A DNA stretch of 8,914 nt from Chloroflexota bacterium (GCA_021777365.1 JAJYDP010000165.1:1-8914), one strand, 5' to 3'. Positions 1 through 6,862 are shown, counted from the first letter of the stretch. Made by a program: numbers and translations. The notes: generated from the letters alone by a model not told the origin.

Positions 1-81
1 GTGGACGAGCTCCGTCACCCGGATCGCGCCGACCTGGCGGATCCACTCGAGGATGCGGGCCTGTCGCTGCCGTGCCAGCAC
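1..81 (-). CDS. DeoR/GlpR-type transcriptional regulator, N-terminal fragment cut by window edge
   Basis: Only the first 27 codons are present, and the gene continues beyond the left edge. Reading leftward from a GTG at 81-79, the peptide begins VLARQRQARILEWIRQVGAI and continues RVTELVH. This matches the opening of DeoR-family repressors: a short basic stretch, a first helix of the type RxxxILExxRxxG, then V-x-ELV leading into the recognition helix. Family members bind operators near sugar or nucleoside catabolic genes through this winged helix-turn-helix and sense a phosphorylated sugar through a C-terminal domain, which is not visible here. A GGAGGG at 98-93 lies 11 bases before the GTG, and a TATCAT -10 box lies further upstream. 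A CTG at 78 is a less likely alternative start. The family call rests on 27 residues only. Confidence 0.72.
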   Translation of the reverse strand, partial: MLARQRQARILEWIRQVGAIRVTELVH

Positions 82-119
82 TGCCGCCGACTCCCTCCCC
101 TGCGTGCACTCCCGGGCCG

Positions 120-154
120 ATGATAGGTCCGAGGAGGCGTGACCGCCTCCGCGG
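120..154 (-). promoter_or_regulatory. Promoter and dyad upstream of the DeoR-type gene
   Basis: On the minus strand a TATCAT (125-120) is a near-ideal -10 box. It would place the start of transcription near 113 and leave a leader of about 32 bases before the GTG at 81. No TTGACA-like -35 box is visible. Instead, the -35 position is occupied by a perfect 7-base inverted repeat with arms GGAGGCG and CGCCTCC and a four-base loop (150-133). The dyad extends by CCG/CGG past one mismatch (154-129). A dyad over the -35 region fits an operator, perhaps for autoregulation. It could equally act as a terminator for the GGDEF/J-domain unit that is transcribed toward it. Confidence 0.45.
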
Positions 155-159
155 CCCAT

Positions 160-183
160 CCGGGATCCGGTTGAGCATCCCGG
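160..183. repeat. Inverted repeat CCGGGAT / ATCCCGG
   Basis: A perfect 7-base inverted repeat with a 10-base loop sits between the J-domain gene stop and the DeoR-type promoter. It may end transcription of the leftward GGDEF/J-domain unit or be a second operator half. No T-run follows it on either strand, so a terminator role is weak. Confidence 0.3.
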
Positions 184-271
184 GCTTCGACAGCACCGGT
201 CGATGCGATCGCGCCCATCGGCAGCGCCTGCTTGCTCGCCGGGCATCTGCAGCCGGTACGTCCGACCGACC

Positions 272-285
272 CCGCCTCCAGGCGG
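272..285 (-). terminator. Weak hairpin just after the J-domain gene
   Basis: Arms CCGCC and GGCGG with the four-base loop TGGA (minus strand) lie 16 bases past the J-domain stop codon. The stem is five base pairs and no T-tract follows, so this is only a candidate stop signal. The rest of the gap between 82 and 301 shows no credible gene. Confidence 0.22.
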
Positions 286-301
286 TGCCTCGACGTCCCG
301 T

Positions 302-835
302 TCAGCGGCCCGCCCAGGCTCGCCTGCGCAAGGGCGCAGCCCAGCCGGGGTCGCGCCTCGGGGAGGTCCCGGCGACTGGCCGGTCGGCTGACCGCCGGGC
401 GGCGAGCAGGGCCAGGATCGCCGCCCGGTACTGGCGTCCGCCTGGCACCCGCGCCAGCCACTCCAGGTAGTCCGGGTCCGTGTCGGCCAGCCTCTCAAGG
501 GTCCAGCCGGCGTAGCGCCCGTGGTCCAGCGTGTTGGCACCCGTGGTGCGGTCGCGCGGGCGCTCCGTCGTCCGGGCGTGGGGCCCTCGGATCTCCCATT
601 CTCCAGCGCGAGGCTCGGATGGCGGCGCACTGAGCCGGGCCCGGTCGTAGGTGGCGCGGCGCGCTGGATCGCCCAGAACCGCCCGGGCCCCGTTGAGGGC
701 GACCATGCGGGCGGGGTCACCTCCGGCGTCGGGATGGTGGCGCTTGGCCAGGCACAGGTAGACGGCGCGGATCACCTCGGGCTCGGCCCGCGGGTCGAGC
801 TGCAGGACCGCGTAGAGATCCGTGCGCTCGCTCAT
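302..835 (-). CDS. J-domain (DnaJ-like) protein with ExoX-like C-terminal segment
   Basis: A 177-residue protein. Residues 6-66 form a J domain: it opens LYAVLQLDPRA, carries the diagnostic HPD triad at 34-36 (KRHHPDAGGD), and ends LGDPARRATYD. J domains bind DnaK-type Hsp70 and stimulate its ATPase. The G/F-rich region, zinc fingers and C-terminal substrate domains of DnaJ are absent, so this is a specialised co-chaperone. After a polar linker, residues 102-128 read LDHGRYAGWTLERLADTDPD followed by YLEWL. This pattern matches the ExoX-like C-terminal/DUF3820 module (fGkykG-tleel--DpdYL-Wl), found at the end of some exonucleases and in small proteins. The ATG at 835-833 overlaps the TGA of the upstream GGDEF gene as ATGA. 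No Shine-Dalgarno is evident, so translation is probably coupled. Cytoplasmic. The client and partner are unknown. Confidence 0.85.
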   Translation of the reverse strand: MSERTDLYAVLQLDPRAEPEVIRAVYLCLAKRHHPDAGGDPARMVALNGARAVLGDPARRATYDRARLSAPPSEPRAGEWEIRGPHARTTERPRDRTTGANTLDHGRYAGWTLERLADTDPDYLEWLARVPGGRQYRAAILALLAARRSADRPVAGTSPRRDPGWAAPLRRRAWAGR

Positions 836-1365
836 GGCGCTGGCGCCGCGTCCGGCGCCAGCGTCACGCGATCCCGCCCGGCCAGCTTGCTCGCGTACAT
901 CGCGTCGTCGGCGCGGGCGATCAGCACATCGGGATCCTCGCCCGGGCGGGCGAGCGCGGCACCGACTGAGATGGTGACCCGCGTCCCGGGCCCCGGGCCG
1001 TCGGGGTGGGCGGCCGCCACGAGCGCCCGGCATCGGTCCGCGGCCGCCGTGAGCGCGGCGCGGGTGACGCTGGGCAGCACAGCCACGAACTCGTCACCGC
1101 CCCAGCGCCCCGCCACGTCCCCTCCTCGCAGAGCCCCCCGCAGTGTCTCGCCGACCGCCCGCAGGAGGGCATCGCCGGCCTCGTGCCCGCGCGCGTCGTT
1201 CACGGCCTTGAAGGCATCGAGATCGAGGAAGAGCAGGCCGAAACCCGAGCCCGCGTGCGGCCGTCCCGGGCGCAGCAGGGATCGCCAGCCGCGGGGCGTC
1301 TCAACGCTCGCTTGATCGTCACCGGTGTCGGCGATGCGGGTGGCGACACCTTGCCGGTTCGGCAC
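832..1365 (-). CDS. Stand-alone GGDEF protein (putative diguanylate cyclase, N-terminally minimal)
   Basis: A 177-residue protein consisting only of a GGDEF domain, with no sensor. Key elements: DLDAFKAVND at 48-57 (metal and substrate binding), GHEAGD at 60-65, the active loop GGDEF at 89-93, and the product-inhibition motif RGGD at 80-83 placed exactly five residues before GGDEF. Near the end, ASKLAGRDR supplies the Lys and Arg that contact phosphate in known cyclases. Such domains join two GTP into cyclic di-GMP as a dimer. The start is a GTG at 1365 preceded by TGAGGA, and an in-frame TGA lies just upstream, so no longer form is possible. The protein begins MPNRQG, so it keeps the NR of the usual DxLTGLxNR motif but lacks DxLTGL. 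It may therefore be impaired or need a partner. First gene of a unit with the J-domain gene, overlapping it by four bases. Confidence 0.87.
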   Translation of the reverse strand: MPNRQGVATRIADTGDDQASVETPRGWRSLLRPGRPHAGSGFGLLFLDLDAFKAVNDARGHEAGDALLRAVGETLRGALRGGDVAGRWGGDEFVAVLPSVTRAALTAAADRCRALVAAAHPDGPGPGTRVTISVGAALARPGEDPDVLIARADDAMYASKLAGRDRVTLAPDAAPAP

Positions 1366-1397
1366 ACGTCGTCCTCACTGTGGGACGCGGCAGCATG

Positions 1398-1410
1398 GTG
1401 GGTGACCCAC
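1398..1410. promoter_or_regulatory. Palindrome GTGGGTGACCCAC, possible operator
   Basis: A perfect 6-1-6 palindrome lies 33 bases before the GTG of the stand-alone GGDEF gene. Its symmetry and position between that start codon and the likely promoter fit a repressor site. No regulator is identified. Confidence 0.35.
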
Positions 1411-1431
1411 GCGGAGACATCTATGGGCCGA

Positions 1432-1456
1432 TTGGAGGTCCGTTGGAGGTACCAAC
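1432..1456. promoter_or_regulatory. Tandem TTGGAGGT repeat with adjoining dyad
   Basis: TTGGAGGT occurs at 1432-1439 and again at 1443-1450, an 11-base period that puts both copies on one face of the helix. The second copy also forms GTTGG/CCAAC (1442-1446 with 1452-1456). Direct repeats one turn apart are typical of activator or response-regulator sites. Confidence 0.33.
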
Positions 1457-1634
1457 AGGGGCAGGTCGACGGCTCCCGTTCCGAACGCCGCCACCTCGCC
1501 AGCACCACGCACGCTCCAGCGGACGCTCGACCGTCGGAGCCGGCTGGCGGACGTTGAGGTCGCCAGGCCACACGGGGCACCTGCCCGGTCGAGCAGGTCA
1601 TGGTGAGTCGCAGCGGGCCGCTCGGCAGGTGTGT

Positions 1635-1663
1635 TTGACGCGGCCGGTCCGGCACACTGCACC
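1635..1663 (+). promoter_or_regulatory. Possible promoter for the PAS-GAF-GGDEF gene
   Basis: TTGACG at 1635-1640 is a good -35 box. At the usual 17-base spacing the -10 position reads TGCACC, which is poor, so the start point is uncertain. If used, the leader before the ATG at 1701 would be about 30 bases. Confidence 0.28.
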
Positions 1664-1678
1664 ACCAGGCCGGGACAG

Positions 1679-1697
1679 GGTCGCATAGGGAGCGACC
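1679..1697 (+). promoter_or_regulatory. Hairpin presenting the Shine-Dalgarno of the cyclase gene
   Basis: GGTCGC (1679-1684) and GCGACC (1692-1697) form a perfect six-base-pair stem whose seven-base loop ATAGGGA holds most of the Shine-Dalgarno AGGGAG. That sequence ends eight bases before the ATG at 1701. The arrangement could tune translation. It also confirms the chosen start. Confidence 0.4.
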
Positions 1698-1700
1698 AGA

Positions 1701-4001
1701 ATGCCGCACCAAGGACAACCAGGCGCACCAGCGGCGGAGGTGAGCGGACCGGCGACGACCGCGAGCGAGCTGTGGGCGTCGGGCACCATCGTCGATGTCA
1801 TCCTGGGCCACGTCAACGACGCAGTGTTCGCCACCGACCCGGACAACCGGGTGACGTTCTGGGGTCCCTCGGCGGTGCGCCTGTTCGGCTACACGCGGGA
1901 CGAGGCCCTCGGACGACCCTTCGGCGAGCTCCTCCCCTACCGCATGGCCGCCGAGGGAGACGAGGACGCCTTCTTCACCGCGCTGCGTGCGGGACGGACC
2001 TGGCGCGGCTCGGGCAGCGTGCGCTTGCGCGATGGGACAGTGCTGTGGATCCAGTCGACGGTGCAGCCCCTTCTGATCGACGGGCAGCTGGTCGGAAGCG
2101 TCTCGGTCAGTCGGGACATGACCACGGAGCGCGCGGCGGAGCAGCGGCTCCTCGAGCAGGAACGCTTCCTCGATGCCGTGCTCGAGGTGATGGGCACCAT
2201 CGTAAGCGTCCTCGATGCGCAGGGCCGCATCGTGCGCGTCAACCGGGCCGGCCAGGAGGTGAGCGGCCGCGCCCCGTCCGAGCTGATCGGGCGGCCGTTC
2301 TGGGAGGTGCTCATCCCGCCCGCCGAGATGGCGACCCTGCAGGCCAGGTTCGCCAGCCTCACCGCCGGCGCGTACCCCAGCACGTTCGAGAACCACTGGA
2401 TCAGCGCGACCGGTGAGGAGCGGCTCATCCGCTGGTCGAACACCTGTCTCACCGACGCGGCGGGTGCGGTGACCTACGTGATCGGTGCCGGGACGGACAT
2501 CACCGAGGCGCAGCGAACCCGAGACGCACTCGACGGGGTTGAGGCGATCGGGCGCCTGCTGGCAAGTGCGGGCCCCACCGAGGCCACGCTCGACGCGGTC
2601 ATGGAGCGCCTCGCCGCGCTTATGGACTACCGGTTCGCCGCACTCATCCTCCGCGACGGGGAGCGCTGGCGCCTGGGCGCGCAACGCGGCTATGGCTCGC
2701 TCCCAGCCGTCTTCGATCCCGCCCGCGGCGTCATCGGGCGCGTCATTCGTACCGGCGTCCCCGCCTTCGTGGCCGACGTGCTCGCCGATCCCGACTATGT
2801 GGCCGACGACGCGCGCGTGCGCAGCGAGCTCTGCGTGCCACTGCGGGCCGAGGGCACCACGCTCGGGGTGCTCGACCTCGAGGCGGGCGCCGAGGCGCCG
2901 CTCACCGACGATGACCTGCGCCTGGCGCAAGCGGTGGCGGACCGCCTCGCAGCGGCGCTGCTGCTGGGTCGCGAACAGCTCGACCTGCGCGACCGCGTCC
3001 GGCTGTTCGACGCCCTCACGGCGTTTGCGCGGCAAGCCGGCCTGGCCCAGGATCCGGAGCAGCTGTGGCCGGGCCTCGCCGAGGCGGCCGCCGGCGTGAT
3101 CACGGCCGACATCGTCTCGCTGACTACCCTCGACCGGACCAGTGGGCGATACGTGCTGCGCGCCGTCGCGGGCGCCGGCGACGGTGACGGGCTGATCGGG
3201 GCGGACGTGGCTCTCGGTGAGGGTGCCGCGGGCCGCGCGATACTGGAGCGCGCCCCGGTCATCATGGACGCGCTGCCCCGCGAGCGGTTCGCGGCCGCCG
3301 TGCAGCCGTACCTCCCGGCCGCCGCCATGGCCGTGGCCGCCGTGCCACTGTTGCGGGAGGGCGCGGTCCTGGGAGCTCTGGTGTTCGCCCGACCCGCCGA
3401 GCGCGGCTTCGGTTCCCTCGAGCAGGAGGCGGCCACGCTGCTCGGCGCGCAGGCGGGCCTCGCGGTGGCCAACGCGCACCTCCTCGCGGAGGTGTCCGAG
3501 CTCGCCATCCACGACCCGCTGACCGGCCTCTTCAATCGTCGGCACTTCGACGCGGCGCTCGACTTGATGATCGCTCGCTGGCGACGGGAGCGAGGCCTGA
3601 AGCCGCTGGCGGCGGTGATGCTCGATCTCGACCACTTCGGCGACTTCAACCGCGCGCACGGGCACCAGGCCGGGGACGAGGCCCTCCGCCGCTTTGCCGG
3701 CGTGCTGCGCGAACGGGTGCGCTCCTCCGACCTGGTGGCCCGCTACGGGGGCGAGGAGTTCGTGGTGGTGCTGGAGGACTGCGACCGGGATGGCGCGCGG
3801 GCCGTGGCGGAGGCGATCCGGGCGACCTTCGAGGGGCGGGAGATCCCGGGGCCGGAGGGGATCGCCCTGCACGCCACGGTGTCCGCCGGGTGCGCCGCGC
3901 TGACCATCGGCGAGCCTACCAAGGAGGCGCTTGTCCGGGCCGCGGACATGGGGCTCTTCATGGCCAAGCGCGGCGGACGCAACCAGGTTGTAGCGGTCTG
4001 A
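1701..4001 (+). CDS. Diguanylate cyclase with PAS-PAS-GAF-GAF-GGDEF architecture
   Basis: A 766-residue soluble protein with no signal peptide or membrane helix. Domains in order: PAS at about 30-145 (LFGYTRDEALGRPF), PAS at about 155-272 ending in a PAC segment (GAGTDITEAQ), GAF at about 278-425 (ELCVPLRAEGTTLGVLDLEA), a second more divergent GAF at about 432-595, then GGDEF at 600-766. The cyclase domain keeps DPLTGLFNRR at 605-614, DLD at 642-644, Asn650, GHQAGDE, the active loop as GGEEF at 683-687, the inhibitory site RSSD at 674-677 with the correct five-residue spacing, and AKRGGRN near the end. It should make cyclic di-GMP from two GTP and be limited by product binding. Two oddities: Gly647 replaces the usual Lys of DxFK, and Arg651 follows Asn650 instead of Asp. 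The PAS and GAF ligands are not predictable here. The matching phosphodiesterase lies downstream on the same strand. Confidence 0.94.
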   Translation: MPHQGQPGAPAAEVSGPATTASELWASGTIVDVILGHVNDAVFATDPDNRVTFWGPSAVRLFGYTRDEALGRPFGELLPYRMAAEGDEDAFFTALRAGRTWRGSGSVRLRDGTVLWIQSTVQPLLIDGQLVGSVSVSRDMTTERAAEQRLLEQERFLDAVLEVMGTIVSVLDAQGRIVRVNRAGQEVSGRAPSELIGRPFWEVLIPPAEMATLQARFASLTAGAYPSTFENHWISATGEERLIRWSNTCLTDAAGAVTYVIGAGTDITEAQRTRDALDGVEAIGRLLASAGPTEATLDAVMERLAALMDYRFAALILRDGERWRLGAQRGYGSLPAVFDPARGVIGRVIRTGVPAFVADVLADPDYVADDARVRSELCVPLRAEGTTLGVLDLEAGAEAPLTDDDLRLAQAVADRLAAALLLGREQLDLRDRVRLFDALTAFARQAGLAQDPEQLWPGLAEAAAGVITADIVSLTTLDRTSGRYVLRAVAGAGDGDGLIGADVALGEGAAGRAILERAPVIMDALPRERFAAAVQPYLPAAAMAVAAVPLLREGAVLGALVFARPAERGFGSLEQEAATLLGAQAGLAVANAHLLAEVSELAIHDPLTGLFNRRHFDAALDLMIARWRRERGLKPLAAVMLDLDHFGDFNRAHGHQAGDEALRRFAGVLRERVRSSDLVARYGGEEFVVVLEDCDRDGARAVAEAIRATFEGREIPGPEGIALHATVSAGCAALTIGEPTKEALVRAADMGLFMAKRGGRNQVVAV

Positions 4002-4114
4002 CCGATTTCGGCACCAGGCCGAGCCGTGGTCTCGGGAACACGCCCACCGGGTCCCCGGCGCGTTGGCCAGGCGCACAGTCCTCCGACTTGTGTGAGGGAC
4101 AGGCGCAACGCGAC

Positions 4115-4144
4115 AGGGACCATCGGCTGGCCGGGGTGGTCCCT
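4115..4144 (+). repeat. Hairpin between the cyclase and phosphodiesterase genes
   Basis: AGGGACCA (4115-4122) pairs perfectly with TGGTCCCT (4137-4144), and an inner CGG/CCG pairing strengthens the stem. It lies 114 bases after the cyclase stop and about 95 before the next start. The following bases TTGAGGG are not a T-tract. It may be a terminator, leader structure or operator. The rest of the 237-base gap holds no gene. A smaller hairpin GGCGGA/TCCGCC (4184-4204) sits nearer the start codon. Confidence 0.35.
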
Positions 4145-4238
4145 TGAGGGAGGGGCGTGCAGAGGGTTTTCGGACGAAGGTGTGGCGGAAACGTGGCCTC
4201 CGCCGACTTTCACCCGGAGGCCCGCTCGAGACCTCGCC

Positions 4239-6803
4239 ATGCCCGCCCCGCGCTCTCACTCCACCACCCATCGACCACCGGCCCGCCGTCCGCGGGTGCC
4301 GGCTCCTGGGGCTGCCGACTCGGGGGCCGGGGCGGCGCATCCCATCAGCGAGCAGTTCGGGGCCATCGTCGAGGGCGCGGCGGAGGCGATCCTCGTCGCG
4401 GACGCGGCGACCTACCGGTACCGTTGGGTGAACCAGGCGGCCTGCGCGCTCCTGGGCTACCCGCGCGACGAGCTGCTCGGCCTGCGCGTGCACGACCTCC
4501 ATCCGGCCGAGGTGATGCCGGCCGTGCTGCAGGGGTTTGCCAGCGCCGGCGACGGGCGGATCGTCGAGGGGCGGGGGGTGCCCTGCCGGCGCCGGGACGG
4601 GACGCCCCTCCTGGTGGACGTCCGCGCCTCGACCATGGTGCTCGACGGGGCGCCCTGCAACGTCGCCTTCTTCACCGATGTCACCGCGCTGCAGGCGCTC
4701 GAGACCCGCCTGCGACGCAGCGAGCGCAACCTCGCCGAGGCACAACAGATCGCCCACCTGGGCAGCTGGGAGGTGGACCTCAGCACCGGCACGGCGCATC
4801 GCTCCGCGGAGCTGCACCGGATCCTGGGTGTGGCGCCCGGCGCGCTCCCCGAGACGGCGGACGCCTTCTTCGCGTTTGTGCATCCCGACGATCGGGCCCG
4901 CCTCGCCGCTTCCGAGGCGTCCGCCTTCGCGGGCGAGACGGCCCACGATCTGCGCTTCCGCATCGTGCGCCCGGACGGGCAGGTGCGGCTGGTCCACGAG
5001 CTGGGCGAGGTGGTCCGCGACGGGGCGGGCGCGCCGCTCCGGCTGTTCGGCACCATCGCGGACATCACCGAGCAGGCCGCCGCCGACGCCCAGCGGATCC
5101 GCCTCGCCACCGCGGTCGAGCAGACCTCCGACGCGGTGCTCATCACCGATCTCGCGGGCACCATCGAGTACGTGAACCCTGCCTTCGAACGGATGTCGGG
5201 CTATGCGCGCGCGCAGGCCCTGGGGCAGAACCCCCGGCTCCTGAACAGCGGCCAGCAGTCGGCGGCCTTCTACCGCGCCCTGTGGGCCCGCCTCACCGGG
5301 GGAGAGTCCTGGAGCGGGCGCTTCATCAACCGACGGGCCGACGGCACGCGCTACCAGGTCGAGGCGACCATCTCGCCGATCCGAGACGGTGCTGGAGCGG
5401 TCAGCGGGTACATCGGCGTGCAGCGTGACGTCACCGCCCTGGCGGTGGCGCGCTCGAGCCTGGCCAGCGAGTTCCGGGAGCGCGCCCAGATCGCCGCCGG
5501 CCTGGCCCGCCTGCAGCCGGGGCCCAGCGCCGCAGCCACGGCGACCGAGATCTGCCGTGAACTGACCGCGCTGCCCGGCATCGACATGGCGGCCATCTTC
5601 GCCTTCGACGAGCGCGAGCAGGCGCACACCCTGGCCATCCTCGCGCCCGCCGGGTTCCCCCTGGCCGCGGGCGACCGGTTGCCGCCAGCCCGGGGGACCT
5701 ACCTCCAGGCGCGCGCCGCGCAGGGACCCTGGGCCGAGACCTTCCACGCCCGACGGGCCGACGGTGCCTACGGGCGCGCCATGGCCCGGGTGGGCGTCCG
5801 CGCCAACGCCTACGCACCCATCCGCAACGGGGAGGGACTGCTCGGGCTGGTCGCCGCGGGCACGCGCGACGACGCCTTCGCGCGCCACCTGGTCGATCAC
5901 CTGCCGGCCGTCGGCGAGTTCGCCGCCACCGCCAGCGCCCTGCTGGCGGGCGCCATCGAGGGTGACCGGCGCCGCTCGCGGCTGCGCGACCAGATCGCCG
6001 CGCTCATCGCCACCGGCGCGTTCACGCCGGTCTTCCAGCCCATCGTCGATCTCAACGACGGGTCGGTGGTCGGCTACGAGGCGCTCACCCGCTTCGCCGA
6101 TGGCACGCGCCCCGAGCATCGCTTCGCCGACGCCTGGCTGGTGGAGCTCGGTCCCGAGCTCGAGCTCGCCACGCTCCAGGCCGCCATCGAGGCGGCCCGC
6201 GAGCTCCCGGCCGGACGCTGGCTCGACGTCAACCTCTCCCCGCGCCTCGTCGTGGACCCGGAGCCGATCCGGGAGCGCCTGGCGCGCGCCGATCGACCCC
6301 TCGTCGCGGAGATCACCGAGCACGAGGCGGTGGCCGACTATCGCGCCCTGCGCGCCGCCATCGGACGACTGGGAGGTGAGGTGCGCACGGCGGTCGATGA
6401 CGCGGGGGCAGGGATCGCCAACTTCGCTCACATCGTCGAGCTGCGCCCCGATTTCGTGAAGCTCGACCTCGGGCTGATCCGCGGGGTCAACGCCGATCTC
6501 GGCCGGCAGGCCATGGTGACCGCCATGCGCCACTTCGCCCGCACCACCGGCTGTCGGCTCATCGCCGAGGGGGTGGAGACCGAGGCCGAGGCGAAGAGCC
6601 TCGCCACCCTCGGGGTCGAATTCGCGCAGGGCTACTGGTTCGGCCGGCCGGCCCCAGTGGCTGCCTGGGCGCGCCCGAGCGATGCGCGGGCCGTGCCGGC
6701 CGGCATGACGACAGCGGCGACGCCGAGTGATCAAGGACAGCACGTGTCGCGGATCGTCCGACCTTCATTGGCGGCAGCGTCCTCCAATTTCTGGTCGAGA
6801 TGA
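4239..6803 (+). CDS. Cyclic di-GMP phosphodiesterase with PAS-PAS-PAS-GAF-EAL architecture
   Basis: 854 residues from the ATG at 4239. Domains: PAS at about 37-150, PAS at about 165-280 with a PAC end (FGTIADITEQ), PAS at about 286-400, GAF at about 410-572, EAL at about 585-813, then a 40-residue low-complexity tail. The third PAS has a pattern (GQNPRLLNSG, FYRALW, NRRADGTRY) seen in NifL-like PAS domains, some of which bind flavin; that ligand is an inference. The EAL catalytic set looks complete: YEALTRF at 613-619, DVNLSP at 663-668, EITEHE at 691-696, VDDAGAG at 719-725, FVKLD at 739-743, AEGVETEAE at 776-784 and QGYWFGRP at 797-804. It should hydrolyse cyclic di-GMP to pGpG using Mg or Mn. 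The start is the least certain part. GGAGG (4216-4220) lies 18 bases upstream, longer than usual. An in-frame GTG at 4296 would still retain all domains. Cytoplasmic. Confidence 0.92.
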   Translation: MPAPRSHSTTHRPPARRPRVPAPGAADSGAGAAHPISEQFGAIVEGAAEAILVADAATYRYRWVNQAACALLGYPRDELLGLRVHDLHPAEVMPAVLQGFASAGDGRIVEGRGVPCRRRDGTPLLVDVRASTMVLDGAPCNVAFFTDVTALQALETRLRRSERNLAEAQQIAHLGSWEVDLSTGTAHRSAELHRILGVAPGALPETADAFFAFVHPDDRARLAASEASAFAGETAHDLRFRIVRPDGQVRLVHELGEVVRDGAGAPLRLFGTIADITEQAAADAQRIRLATAVEQTSDAVLITDLAGTIEYVNPAFERMSGYARAQALGQNPRLLNSGQQSAAFYRALWARLTGGESWSGRFINRRADGTRYQVEATISPIRDGAGAVSGYIGVQRDVTALAVARSSLASEFRERAQIAAGLARLQPGPSAAATATEICRELTALPGIDMAAIFAFDEREQAHTLAILAPAGFPLAAGDRLPPARGTYLQARAAQGPWAETFHARRADGAYGRAMARVGVRANAYAPIRNGEGLLGLVAAGTRDDAFARHLVDHLPAVGEFAATASALLAGAIEGDRRRSRLRDQIAALIATGAFTPVFQPIVDLNDGSVVGYEALTRFADGTRPEHRFADAWLVELGPELELATLQAAIEAARELPAGRWLDVNLSPRLVVDPEPIRERLARADRPLVAEITEHEAVADYRALRAAIGRLGGEVRTAVDDAGAGIANFAHIVELRPDFVKLDLGLIRGVNADLGRQAMVTAMRHFARTTGCRLIAEGVETEAEAKSLATLGVEFAQGYWFGRPAPVAAWARPSDARAVPAGMTTAATPSDQGQHVSRIVRPSLAAASSNFWSR

Positions 6804-6826
6804 CCCACCTGGCAAACCCGGGACTG

Positions 6827-6862
6827 CGCACAGCCGCTCGGTCTCCAGCGACCGCCTGTGCG
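6827..6862 (+). terminator. Hairpin shortly after the phosphodiesterase gene
   Basis: CGCACAG (6827-6833) pairs with CTGTGCG (6856-6862) around an inner CGCT/AGCG stem. It begins 24 bases after the stop codon. No T-tract follows. It is the nearest candidate for ending the cyclase/phosphodiesterase transcript. Confidence 0.33.

Larger units (their letters stand above)
1366..1700. promoter_or_regulatory. Divergent control region between the two signalling units
   Basis: This 335-base region has no convincing gene. It separates the leftward GGDEF/J-domain unit from the rightward cyclase gene, so it should hold promoters for both. Visible elements are a 13-base palindrome (1398-1410), a tandem TTGGAGGT repeat with an 11-base period and a dyad (1432-1456), a TTGACG box (1635-1640), and a hairpin around the ribosome binding site (1679-1697). 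These are listed separately where they can be supported. Confidence 0.5.

Noticed and set aside
4002..4238. Known cyclic di-GMP (GEMM) riboswitch before the phosphodiesterase gene
   Set aside because: The conserved core and tetraloop-receptor signature of that class could not be found by eye. Only generic stems are seen.
4026..4238. Longer N-terminus for the phosphodiesterase from GTG 4026
   Set aside because: There is no ribosome binding site and the added 71 residues are Pro/Arg/Gly-rich. The ATG at 4239 is more credible, though its own Shine-Dalgarno is distant.
1200..6743. A minus-strand open frame of 1847 codons opposite the two large signalling genes
   Set aside because: It mirrors the codon bias of the real plus-strand genes, is rich in Arg/Gly/His/Glu without domain patterns, and overlaps genes with complete catalytic motifs. 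Long antisense frames are expected in very GC-rich DNA.
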